Positions 15,640 through 23,207 of a DNA stretch of 24,038 bases are shown piece after piece. The number at the start of each line of letters is the position of its first letter. Position 1 is the first letter of the stretch. This DNA comes from Rhodospirillaceae bacterium. GTDB taxonomy: Bacteria > Pseudomonadota > Alphaproteobacteria > MPNO01 > UBA2964. The notes below the pieces were generated by a model. It did not search any database and had not been told where the DNA came from. It saw nothing but the letters and a program-made list of their open reading frames with translations. A program made the position numbers and the translations under genes. Where the stretch lies: assembly GCA_002712335.1 (NCBI GenBank), contig PATI01000060.1, positions 1 to 24,038 of the forward strand. Reading direction: 5' to 3'.

Positions 15640-15822
15640 AATCACTCGTTATTTACCCAGTTCACCGAGTGATTCTAGAACTTCGTGCCGTCCTGCATCG
15701 GATATGGCGCGGGGTCCAACATCCGGTCCTTCCTCACCGGGTGTTGTTGTCGAGCAACGGCAAATTTGACGTTGCGTCTCCCTGAACTGCGGGGGGTGAA
15801 ATTTCACCCCCCGCATTTTTAG
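15640..15822 (+). ncRNA. Putative small RNA or attenuated leader upstream of the RidA-family gene
   Basis: A GC-rich island in an AT-rich gap: by hand count 77 of 130 bases are G/C at 15681-15810 against 42 of 130 at 15541-15670. It is dense in hairpins: AATCACTCG/CGAGTGATT (15640-15648 with 15666-15674), CCGGT-CCTTCCTC-ACCGG (15723-15740), GCAACG/CGTTGC (15754-15759 with 15770-15775), then an intrinsic terminator. CGGAT (15699-15703) can pair with ATCCG (15721-15725), which excludes the second hairpin. The CCTTCCTC loop resembles an anti-Shine-Dalgarno sequence. I recognise no known family: no SRP, tmRNA tag, RNase P or 6S hallmarks. The 5' end is a guess; strand comes from the terminator. 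A leader acting in cis on the gene 65 bp downstream is the main alternative. Confidence 0.5.
15789..15820 (+). terminator. Strong intrinsic terminator
   Basis: A 13-bp perfect inverted repeat (arms GCGGGGGGTGAAA and TTTCACCCCCCGC, 15789-15814) is followed by ATTTTT. The T-run is only on the plus strand, so it ends rightward transcripts. No plus-strand protein gene ends nearby, which is why it points to a small RNA or an attenuated leader. Confidence 0.85.
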
Positions 15823-15885
15823 AAATACCGTTTTAACACCCAAGGCCGCAAGTCTTAAAAACATAATAAACAAAAAGAAAATTAT

Positions 15886-16350
15886 ATGACAGCAGATATA
15901 AATTCGAGAATTTTAGAGCTTGGTATAGAAATTCCAAATCCAAGAACTCCATCAGCAAATTATATTCCTTTCGTGAAAGCCGATAAATTAATTTTCATAT
16001 CGGGACAGGTGTCGATGGCGATTGATGGATTGATTGCAGGAAAACTCGGCTTAAATATTGATGTAGAAAATGGCAAAAAGGCTGCACGCGCCTGTGGTCT
16101 AAATTTATTGGGGCAGCTTAAGATTGCTTGTGAGGGAAACCTTAACAAGGTTCAACGTGTCGTAAAACTTGGTGGTTTTGTTAATTCCACTCCAAATTTT
16201 ATAGACGCGCCCACCATAATTAATGGAGCTTCTGATTTAATGGTTGATATTTTCGGCGAAAATGGAAGACATGCTCGATTTGCAATCGGTGCCGCATCAC
16301 TCCCTCAGGGAGCCGCAGTAGAGATCGACGGCGTATTTGAAGTAAAATAA
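15886..16350 (+). CDS. RidA/YjgF/UK114-family protein
   Basis: RidA-family proteins hydrolyse reactive enamine/imine intermediates made by PLP enzymes; several subfamilies exist and not all are active deaminases. It has 154 residues with blocks IPNPRTPSANYIPFVKAD, FISGQVS, NLLGQLKIAC, VVKLGGFVNSTPNFIDAP and the C-terminal RHARFAIGAASLPQGAAVEI. The arginine in HARFAIG is at the position of the catalytic arginine of active members. Cytoplasmic. It begins just after the intrinsic terminator at 15789-15820, so it is either separately transcribed or controlled by read-through. The ribosome site is weak (AAGAAAA). The FemAB-like gene follows after about 100 bp. Confidence 0.92.
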   Translation: MTADINSRILELGIEIPNPRTPSANYIPFVKADKLIFISGQVSMAIDGLIAGKLGLNIDVENGKKAARACGLNLLGQLKIACEGNLNKVQRVVKLGGFVNSTPNFIDAPTIINGASDLMVDIFGENGRHARFAIGAASLPQGAAVEIDGVFEVK

Positions 16351-16368
16351 ATAGTCAATCTGTCACGG

Positions 16369-16382
16369 AATTATATATAATT
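16369..16382. repeat. AT palindrome after the RidA-family gene
   Basis: AATTATATATAATT is a perfect 14-bp palindrome followed by TTTATTT. It could be a weak terminator or merely part of a promoter region for the next gene. An all-AT stem makes strong termination unlikely. Confidence 0.25.
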
Positions 16383-16449
16383 TTTATTTCCCTTTGATAT
16401 TAGTTTAATAGGCCTTGCCGGCTGTTAATACCGTACTTAACTTACTTAC

Positions 16450-17610
16450 ATGCCTAATGGACAATCAATAAAATTAAAGATTGTAAGTTGTCTCGACCTC
16501 GTTGATCCTAGGTCTTGGGATGAATGCGCGGGTATTTCTAATCCATTCGTTAGTCACGCCTTTTTAAATACCTTGGAACAAAGTGGCTCAGTAAAGGCCG
16601 AAACGGGCTGGCTTCCACAACATTTAACTTTAGAAGATGCCTCAGGTAAACTTATTGGAGCAGTTCCTTGTTATCTTAAAAACCATTCTTACGGTGAATA
16701 CGTTTTTGACTGGGGGTGGGCCGAAGCCTTTGAAAGAGCCGGAGGAGCTTATTATCCAAAGCTTCAGGTTTCGGTTCCATTTTCTCCTGTCACCGGACCC
16801 CGAATTTTGGTTGCATCCGACAAAAATATTAAAGGTTCTAGAAGAATTTTGGTCAAAGGATTAAAGGACCTTGCTAATGAACATAAGGTTTCATCCTTGC
16901 ATATAACATTTTGTGAAAAAAAGGAACGTGACATGCTAGGAAAGGAGGAATTCCTCAAACGACTTGGTCAGCAGTTCCATTGGCAAAATGAGGGTTATGA
17001 CTCCTTTGATGATTTCCTTACAGTGCTAAATTCTCGAAAAAGAAAAAATATAAGAAAAGAACGTAAAATTGCCAATAGCATAGCCAAGGTAAGGATTTTA
17101 ACCGGCGATGACATTAAACCAAAACACATGGAGATCTTTTATAATTTCTATATCTCAACAATCGAGAAAAAATGGTCTCATGCCTATCTAAATCGTGATT
17201 TTTTCATGTTATTACGGGAAAACCTAGCTAGTAAAATTGTTTTGATAATGGCCAAAGATCATGATGATTATATTGGTGCAGCCCTCAATTTTCTTGGAAC
17301 AGATACACTATTCGGGAGAAACTGGGGAGGACTGCCCAATTATCCTATGCTTTATTTTGAAGTATGCTTTTACCGTGCAATCGATTTTGCAATTGAAAAC
17401 AAACTAAATAAGGTAGAAGCAGGTGCCCAAGGACCTCACAAAATTAGTCGAGGATATCTTCCATCAGAAACGTATAGTGCTCACTGGATACGCAATGAAA
17501 ACTTCCGAGAGGCAATTGCTCAATTCCTAAAAAGAGAAGAAGAACAAACTCAATGGGAAATGACCGCACTTAAAGAAGAACGCTCCCCTTTTAAAAAAGA
17601 GCATATTTAA
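16450..17610 (+). CDS. FemAB-like / GNAT-fold acyltransferase family protein (PF04339-type)
   Basis: A 386-residue protein of the alphaproteobacterial 'peptidogalycan biosynthesis/recognition' family, with a double GNAT fold related to FemABX aminoacyltransferases. Visible blocks are NPFVSHAFLNTLEQSGSV, WLPQHLTLED, AVPCYLKNHSYGEYVFDWGWA (interrupted), the FSPVTGPRIL loop, FLTVLNSRKRKNIRKERK (a basic patch), GRNWGGLPNYPMLYFEVCFY (20 residues), EAGAQGPHKISRGYLP and SAHWIR. No signal peptide. The N-terminal Met has no clear ribosome site, so the start could be slightly off. The family's reaction is not established; a role in envelope or small-molecule acylation is inference. It converges on clpA with a 17-bp gap. 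Confidence 0.85.
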   Translation: MPNGQSIKLKIVSCLDLVDPRSWDECAGISNPFVSHAFLNTLEQSGSVKAETGWLPQHLTLEDASGKLIGAVPCYLKNHSYGEYVFDWGWAEAFERAGGAYYPKLQVSVPFSPVTGPRILVASDKNIKGSRRILVKGLKDLANEHKVSSLHITFCEKKERDMLGKEEFLKRLGQQFHWQNEGYDSFDDFLTVLNSRKRKNIRKERKIANSIAKVRILTGDDIKPKHMEIFYNFYISTIEKKWSHAYLNRDFFMLLRENLASKIVLIMAKDHDDYIGAALNFLGTDTLFGRNWGGLPNYPMLYFEVCFYRAIDFAIENKLNKVEAGAQGPHKISRGYLPSETYSAHWIRNENFREAIAQFLKREEEQTQWEMTALKEERSPFKKEHI

Positions 17611-17627
17611 TCGAAAAAAAGAGTTAG

Positions 17628-19967
17628 CTATTCTACTAGTTCTGTATTTTGTTTTTCTTTAACTTTTTTTCTTCTTAGCTGTTTTTTTTGAGTCTTTGGA
17701 GGTTCCTTTTGTAATTCTTCGGGACGTATATCAAAAGTAAGTTCATTTTCCTTCAATGACACCGCAACCACGCCACCTTTCTTTAACTTTCCAAATAATA
17801 GTTCGTCTGCGAGCGGTTTTTTTATTTTATCCTGAATTACACGCGATAATGGGCGGGCTCCAAAATGTTCATCATAGCCGTTATCAACTAACCAATTACG
17901 AGCAGAACCATCAAGTTCAATGGTGACATTACGATCTTCTAATTGTGCCTCCAGTTGAATAACGAACTTATCAACTACTTTCGATATAATTTCACGAGAC
18001 AGACTAGAGAAGGGTATTGTTGCATCAAGACGATTACGAAATTCCGGGGTAAACATTCGTTTAATTGCCTCTTCATCATCCCCCTCACGTTTGAAGCGTC
18101 CTATACCAATTGCCTCTTTAGCCATATCTGCAGCGCCTGCATTTGTAGTCATAATTAATACAACATTGCGAAAGTCTACATTTTTACCGTTATGATCAGT
18201 GAGCCGGCCATGATCCATCACCTGAAGTAATATATTAAATAAATCAGGATGCGCCTTTTCAATTTCATCGAGTAGAAGAACGGCATGTGGGTGTTGGTCA
18301 ATAGAATCTGTAAGCAATCCGCCCTGATCAAATCCGACATAACCAGGTGGAGCTCCAATTAAACGTGACACAGTATGTCGTTCCATATACTCAGACATGT
18401 CAAATCTGATTAACTCAATACCCATTGTAAGGGCCAATTGCCTAGCAACTTCCGTTTTACCGACACCTGTAGGTCCCGAAAACAAATAAGAACCTATTGG
18501 TTTCTCCGGCTCTCTTAAACCAGCGCGCGATAATTTGATTGCTGCAGATAGTGCATTGATGGCTTCATCTTGCCCGAAAACAACTCTTTTAAGGTCCTGG
18601 TCAAGTGTTTTCAGGGTTTCCTGATCATCTTGAGATACGCTTTTTGGAGGTATACGGGCAATTTTTGCAACGACGTCCTCAACATCCTTTACCGTGATCA
18701 TCTTACGTCTTTTATTTTCAGGCAGGAGCATCTGGGCGGCCCCTACTTCATCGATTACATCTATTGCTTTGTCAGGCAATTTCCGATCATTAATATGGCG
18801 AGCTGCCAACTCAACAGCAGTTCTAATGGCCTCTGCGGTATAACGAACACGGTGGTGTTTTTCATAGTAAGGTTTTAACCCCCGAAGAATTTTTACCGCA
18901 TCACTTATTGAGGGTTCGACAACATCAATTTTCTGAAATCTACGAACCAAAGCTCGGTCTTTTTCAAAATAAGACCGATATTCCTTATATGTTGTAGAAC
19001 CAATACATCGAAGAGTCCCACTTTGCAGAGCAGGTTTTAAAAGGTTGGAGGCATCCATGGATCCACCACTTGTTGCTCCAGCTCCGATAACTGTATGAAT
19101 TTCATCTATGAAAAGTATGGCTCCCTCACATTGATCTAGTTCAGACACCACGGCCTTCAATCGTTCTTCAAAATCGCCGCGGTATCTTGTCCCTGCTAAA
19201 AGAGCACCCATGTCGAGAGAAAAAATTGTTGATTCTATTAATACTTCTGGAACTTCACTATTAACAATGCGACGCGCGAGTCCTTCGGCCAATGCCGTTT
19301 TACCAACTCCAGCATCTCCGACATATAAGGGATTATTTTTAGTCCTCCGGCACAGGACCTGGATAGTACGTTCGATTTCTGCTGACCGACCTATTAATGG
19401 ATCTATTTTACCCTCTGAAGCTTTTTGATTTAGGTCTACACAATAAGCCGCGAGAGCTTCATTTCCTTTTTTTACGCCTCCTTCGTCTTCTTTCTCTTCG
19501 GTTCCCTCTGCTGACTTTGGCTCAGAACGCCCCGGAACTTTGGCAATTCCATGGGAAATGTAGTTTACAGCATCAAAACGCGACATTTCCTGTTCTTGAA
19601 GGTAGTATACAGCGTGTGATTCCCTCTCTGAAAACATAGCTACTATGATATTTGCCCCAGTGACCTCCTGTCGCCCTGCAGTTTGAACATGAATGGCTGC
19701 TCTCTGAACCACACGTTGAAAACTTGCGGTTGGTTTCGGATCTTCGTCCCGATTTACAACTAAATTACCAAGCTCATTATCTAAATATTCTGATAGGTTT
19801 TCCTTGAGTTTTTCTAACTCAACCCCACAAGCTTTAAGGACTGCAATTGCATCCTGATCATCAATTAATGAAAACAACAGATGTTCTAAAGTTGCAAATT
19901 CGTGGTTACGTTCACGCGCCCCTGCTAAGGCTCTATGAAGACTCCGTTCGAGATTACGCGATAACAT
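17628..19967 (-). CDS. clpA: ATP-dependent Clp protease ATP-binding subunit ClpA
   Basis: ClpA is the AAA+ unfoldase that feeds substrates, including ClpS-delivered N-degron proteins, into ClpP. It has 779 residues. It contains an N-domain (about 1-145), an acidic linker (about 150-168), AAA module 1 with Walker A GDAGVGKT (217-224) and Walker B ILFIDE (284-289), AAA module 2 with Walker A GPTGVGKT (498-505) and VLLLDE (563-568), and an IGI sequence (620-622) at the ClpP-docking IGF/L loop. After the usual end it carries a highly basic tail of about 30 residues ([16 protein letters not shown]). The ribosome site AAGGAG lies across the clpS stop region, so translation is coupled to clpS. Confidence 0.97.
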   Translation of the reverse strand: MLSRNLERSLHRALAGARERNHEFATLEHLLFSLIDDQDAIAVLKACGVELEKLKENLSEYLDNELGNLVVNRDEDPKPTASFQRVVQRAAIHVQTAGRQEVTGANIIVAMFSERESHAVYYLQEQEMSRFDAVNYISHGIAKVPGRSEPKSAEGTEEKEDEGGVKKGNEALAAYCVDLNQKASEGKIDPLIGRSAEIERTIQVLCRRTKNNPLYVGDAGVGKTALAEGLARRIVNSEVPEVLIESTIFSLDMGALLAGTRYRGDFEERLKAVVSELDQCEGAILFIDEIHTVIGAGATSGGSMDASNLLKPALQSGTLRCIGSTTYKEYRSYFEKDRALVRRFQKIDVVEPSISDAVKILRGLKPYYEKHHRVRYTAEAIRTAVELAARHINDRKLPDKAIDVIDEVGAAQMLLPENKRRKMITVKDVEDVVAKIARIPPKSVSQDDQETLKTLDQDLKRVVFGQDEAINALSAAIKLSRAGLREPEKPIGSYLFSGPTGVGKTEVARQLALTMGIELIRFDMSEYMERHTVSRLIGAPPGYVGFDQGGLLTDSIDQHPHAVLLLDEIEKAHPDLFNILLQVMDHGRLTDHNGKNVDFRNVVLIMTTNAGAADMAKEAIGIGRFKREGDDEEAIKRMFTPEFRNRLDATIPFSSLSREIISKVVDKFVIQLEAQLEDRNVTIELDGSARNWLVDNGYDEHFGARPLSRVIQDKIKKPLADELLFGKLKKGGVVAVSLKENELTFDIRPEELQKEPPKTQKKQLRRKKVKEKQNTELVE

Positions 19968-19970
19968 TTT

Positions 19971-20309
19971 TTACTCCTTCTCGAGTGTACATTGCAGGGG
20001 GTGTTCATGCTGTTGAGCCAAGTCCATTACCTGAGTAACTTTAGTTTCCGCGACCTCGTAGGTAAAAACCCCACAAACCCCAACACCTTTTTGATGAACA
20101 TGCAGCATAATTTGTATAGCTTCTTCATGGCTTTTACTGAAAAATCTCTCTAATACTAAAACCACAAATTCCATAGGGGTATAGTCGTCATTTAGCATGA
20201 CAACCTTATACATTGAAGGTTTGCGCGTTTTGGCTTCATTCCGAACGACGACGCCGACATTGCTGTTATTGTCTCTTTCCGGTGGCTGAATTTGGTCTTT
20301 ATCACTCAT
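19971..20309 (-). CDS. clpS: ATP-dependent Clp protease adaptor ClpS
   Basis: ClpS is the N-recognin that binds proteins starting with Leu, Phe, Trp or Tyr and delivers them to ClpA. It has 112 residues: a disordered N-terminal arm (about 1-32, needed in the family for delivery) and the core with [20 protein letters not shown] (20 residues; the NDD..P segment and adjacent Met form the N-degron pocket), [13 protein letters not shown] with the conserved His, and [10 protein letters not shown]. The ATG at 20309 has GGAT 6 nt upstream. It is immediately followed by clpA (3-nt gap). With aat in the same window, the full non-ClpP part of the Leu/N-degron pathway is encoded here. Confidence 0.97.
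   Translation of the reverse strand: MSDKDQIQPPERDNNSNVGVVVRNEAKTRKPSMYKVVMLNDDYTPMEFVVLVLERFFSKSHEEAIQIMLHVHQKGVGVCGVFTYEVAETKVTQVMDLAQQHEHPLQCTLEKE
19974..19979 (-). promoter_or_regulatory. clpA ribosome-binding site inside the clpS 3' end
   Basis: AAGGAG on the minus strand, formed by the last codons of clpS just before its TAA (19973-19971), 6 nt before the clpA ATG at 19967. The arrangement indicates translational coupling. Confidence 0.8.
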
Positions 20310-20641
20310 AATACATCCGAAGTCTTATATATTTCTTTGCAACAACACCGATTACTAAAAAGTCTACCTTATTCATAATCAATATAGGGTGTCTTTGATT
20401 AAAGAACAAACTAACACCATAAAAAAAACATAGGCGCAATTTATGGATGTAGATTCGTAATTTATTAGACATGATAGCGCTAATCGCTAATAAATTTAAC
20501 CAATTTTTTTATCGAACTTAATTCTGACATATAAATTGGCGAAAAAGATTAACGTGAAGAGAGCTTATATGCTTTTTATGAAAACGATATTTTTTAGTAA
20601 AATAAATTGTTTGGGTTGCTATTTATAAAAAATCATAAAAG
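20310..20641. other. Divergent clpS / carboxypeptidase intergenic region with hairpins
   Basis: About 330 bp, AT-rich, no gene seen. It must hold both outward promoters. Inverted repeats: GGTGT (20388-20392) with ACACC (20414-20418) around TCTTT-GATT-AAAGA; TTATTAG (20462-20468) with CTAATAA (20487-20493), overlapping TAGCG-CTAAT-CGCTA (20475-20489). A T-run follows at about 20503-20510 but is too far from the stem for a classical terminator. I could not assign promoter hexamers with confidence. Confidence 0.4.
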
Positions 20642-21826
20642 TTGGGGGCTTGCTTGCATTTCAGGCTAACTATGGGCCTGCTTTTGTTTCTAGCATTGCA
20701 GTCTGGTGCTGCAAATGCGGCGCGCTATGCGTCAATTATTGTTGATGAAGAAACCCAAACCGTACTGCATGCCTTTAATCCCGATTTACTTGTTTTTCCT
20801 GCTTCATTAACAAAAATGATGACGTTATATTTGGTGTTTGAAAATTTAAAATCGGGCAAACTCAAACGAAACACTATACTCAATGTTTCCCTTAGAGCCT
20901 CACGTCAACCGCGATCGAAGCTTGGCCTAAAACAAAATTCTAAAATCACTGTAGAACAATCTATCAAAGCCCTTATAACTAAATCGGCAAACGATATCGC
21001 GACAGTTTTGGCAGAGAGGGTTGGCGGAACAGAAGAAAACTTCGCCCGGATTATGACTAGTCGAGCACGTCAGCTGAGTATGTCACGCACACAATTTAAA
21101 AACGCCTCTGGCCTCCCTAACAAGAAGCAGGTAAGCACAGCACGAGATATGGCGTTTCTATCAATCGCTTTGCGGCAGCACTTTCCTAATTATTTTAATT
21201 TTTTTAAAACCAATCAGTTCTATTTCAAGGGGTCCCGACATAAGAATCATAATAAACTTTTGAGACGATTGAGGGGCACTGATGGAATAAAAACAGGTTA
21301 TATTAGAGACTCTGGTTACAACATTGCCGTTTCTCTTAAATATAAACAAAGAAGGCTAATAGGTACCTTTTTTGGTGGTAAATCTGCAAAACGGCGTGAT
21401 CGGCACGTTATAAAAACTTTCAAACGAGTTTTTAAAATGCTGGATCAAATGGATATTACCAATCAGAAATACCAATATAATAAAGCAGCAGCTTCAACTT
21501 TTCGCACTTCGGGTTCAAAAATTAATAATGCTCAAATTTTTGGAAGAAACAAAACAAACCGGCTTTGGAGTGTTCAGGTTGGTGCATTTTATCGCTTTCA
21601 GGCTGCACGACGAGCCGCATTGCGAGCGTCAAAGGTTCTTCGCCATACATTAAAGTCGCGTATTTACATAAAAGAGAACATAAGTAGAGGAAAGCGGATG
21701 TTTCGAGCTCGATTTATAGGTATGGAAAAATTTAAAGCAAGAAATGTATGTAAAAGGCTTACACAACATAACATTCGATGTTTAGTTGTCCAAGAAAAAC
21801 GGCCTACAGCGCAAGGCGACCGTTAA
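20642..21826 (+). CDS. dacA: D-alanyl-D-alanine carboxypeptidase (peptidase S11) with C-terminal SPOR domain
   Basis: This low-molecular-weight PBP trims the terminal D-Ala from peptidoglycan stem peptides in the periplasm. Numbered from TTG 20642 (394 aa): signal peptide (about 1-26, ending GAANA), then the serine-lysine catalytic set S55-L-T-K58, S115-A-N117 and K217-T-G219. From about 308 there is a SPOR domain (WSVQVGAFYRFQAARRAAL ... ARFIGMEKFKARNVCKRL), which binds denuded glycans at the division site. The start is uncertain: TTG 20642, TTG 20654 (GGGGG upstream) and ATG 20672 (AGG 6 nt upstream) all fit; the longer forms supply a basic n-region (HFR) for secretion. Its TAA overlaps the convergent pmm stop by 4 bp. 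Confidence 0.93.
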   Translation: MGACLHFRLTMGLLLFLALQSGAANAARYASIIVDEETQTVLHAFNPDLLVFPASLTKMMTLYLVFENLKSGKLKRNTILNVSLRASRQPRSKLGLKQNSKITVEQSIKALITKSANDIATVLAERVGGTEENFARIMTSRARQLSMSRTQFKNASGLPNKKQVSTARDMAFLSIALRQHFPNYFNFFKTNQFYFKGSRHKNHNKLLRRLRGTDGIKTGYIRDSGYNIAVSLKYKQRRLIGTFFGGKSAKRRDRHVIKTFKRVFKMLDQMDITNQKYQYNKAAASTFRTSGSKINNAQIFGRNKTNRLWSVQVGAFYRFQAARRAALRASKVLRHTLKSRIYIKENISRGKRMFRARFIGMEKFKARNVCKRLTQHNIRCLVVQEKRPTAQGDR

Positions 21827-23205
21827 AAATTAGATGGCGGTTTAATCCCACACTCCAATAGTTCATCTAATAATGTTTTTCGCAAACGATTTAGACCTGC
21901 TACATTTTCTGATTCAAGCCGGGCTACGAGAACCTCCTCCGTATTTGATGCTCGTAAAAGCCACCAACCATCGCTTGTTTTTACTCGAATTCCATCAACA
22001 TCGTTGATCTCTGCACTTCGGCTCCGCATTCTAGTTAGAATTTTATCAACAACCTCAAACTTATCGCTATCCCCACAAGCAAATCTAATTTCCGGTGTAT
22101 TAACAAATTCGGGAAAATGTGATCGTATTTCAGCAAGGGATTTAACTTGGGAGGAAATAAAATTTATCAATCTTACAGCTGCATAAAGCGCGTCGTCATA
22201 ACCAAAATATTTATCCGCAAAAAAAATGTGCCCACTCATCTCTCCAGCCAAAAGAGCCTTGGTTTCAGTCATTTTAGCCTTGATGAGAGAATGACCTGTG
22301 CGCCACATTAGAGGTGTTCCGCCCAATTGACTTATTGTATCGAATAACCCCTGACTAGCCTTAACATCAGCAATAATTGTAGAGCCAGGAAATTCTTGGA
22401 GTAAATCGGTTGCAAAAAGCATCATGAGTTGATCCCCCCATAGAATTTGTCCTTCGCTATCAATTGCGCCGATCCGATCGCCGTCACCATCAAAAGCAAT
22501 GCCTAAATCACAACCCTCAGACTTCACAATTCCCTGCAGCTGTTCAAGACATTCAGGGATTGTCGGGTCAGGATGATGTGATGGAAAAGTTCCATCAATC
22601 GTCTCATTTATTAAAATATGGTTACCTGGTAATGCAGAGCATAACTCGCACATCACCGGCCCCGCAGAACCGTTACCAGCATCCCAAGCAATTTTGAGGG
22701 GTCGACCACCCCCATAATCAGCCCTAAGACGGGCCACATATCGTGTCTGAACTAACACTTTTTCTGCATTCCCATCCCCTATAAAAAAACTACCAGACGC
22801 TGCAACTTTACCAATTTTAAGGATGTCATCACCATAAAATGGGTGACGATTTAACATCATTTTAAACCCATTATATTCTGGAGGATTGTGAGAACCAGTA
22901 ACCATGATACCGGCATCTGCCCGCAAATCGTGAACAGCAAAATATAGCATTGGTGTCGGCCCAACACCAATTCGTATTACTGATAGTCCGCATGATTGCA
23001 AACCTTTTACAACAGCCTTCTCCAGAGCAGGAGAGGAAATACGACCGTCATACCCTATACAAACCGACTTGCCGCCTTTTTCAGCTACTATCGTTCCAAA
23101 AGATTTTCCTACAACGATCGCATCTTCAATTGTAATTGTTTTATTTACGATGCCACGAATATCATATTCACGTAAAATTTGTGAGTTTAGCTTGGTAGCA
23201 GACAT
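21823..23205 (-). CDS. Phosphomannomutase/phosphoglucomutase (AlgC-like)
   Basis: This alpha-D-phosphohexomutase interconverts hexose 6- and 1-phosphates (mannose and/or glucose), supplying sugar nucleotides for surface polysaccharide or LPS. It has 460 residues, family length. REYDIRG opens domain 1. The phosphoserine is S105 in VTGSHNPPEYNGFK, the Mg loop is DGDGDR with D239, D241 and D243, the sugar-binding GEMSGHIFF loop comes next, and the phosphate-binding RASNTEE lies near the C-terminus. This motif set is that of the dual PMM/PGM subgroup; relative use of the two sugars cannot be read. It starts 2 nt after the ugd stop, so the two are an operon; Pgm activity would make the glucose-1-phosphate that leads to UDP-glucose, the Ugd substrate. 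Confidence 0.93.
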   Translation of the reverse strand: MSATKLNSQILREYDIRGIVNKTITIEDAIVVGKSFGTIVAEKGGKSVCIGYDGRISSPALEKAVVKGLQSCGLSVIRIGVGPTPMLYFAVHDLRADAGIMVTGSHNPPEYNGFKMMLNRHPFYGDDILKIGKVAASGSFFIGDGNAEKVLVQTRYVARLRADYGGGRPLKIAWDAGNGSAGPVMCELCSALPGNHILINETIDGTFPSHHPDPTIPECLEQLQGIVKSEGCDLGIAFDGDGDRIGAIDSEGQILWGDQLMMLFATDLLQEFPGSTIIADVKASQGLFDTISQLGGTPLMWRTGHSLIKAKMTETKALLAGEMSGHIFFADKYFGYDDALYAAVRLINFISSQVKSLAEIRSHFPEFVNTPEIRFACGDSDKFEVVDKILTRMRSRSAEINDVDGIRVKTSDGWWLLRASNTEEVLVARLESENVAGLNRLRKTLLDELLECGIKPPSNF

Positions 23206-23207
23206 AT

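Noticed and set aside
15584..15769. Plus-strand open frame of 61 codons in the gene-free region
   Set aside because: No ribosome site, low-complexity Ser/Pro/Arg composition caused by the GC-rich island, and it sits over hairpins. Better explained as non-coding RNA.
15640..15822. Known housekeeping RNA (SRP RNA, tmRNA, RNase P RNA, 6S RNA)
   Set aside because: No GGAAGCAGC-type SRP loop, no tmRNA tag reading frame, too short for RNase P, and no 6S open-complex mimic that I can see. A covariance search would settle it.
15649..15873. Minus-strand open frame of 74 codons over the same island
   Set aside because: It runs through the perfect terminator palindrome and shows no recognisable domain or ribosome site.
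17580..17640. Terminator between the FemAB-like gene and clpA
   Set aside because: GCTC and GAGC can pair around a T/A tract, but the stem is imperfect, lies inside coding sequence and has no adjacent T-run of useful length.
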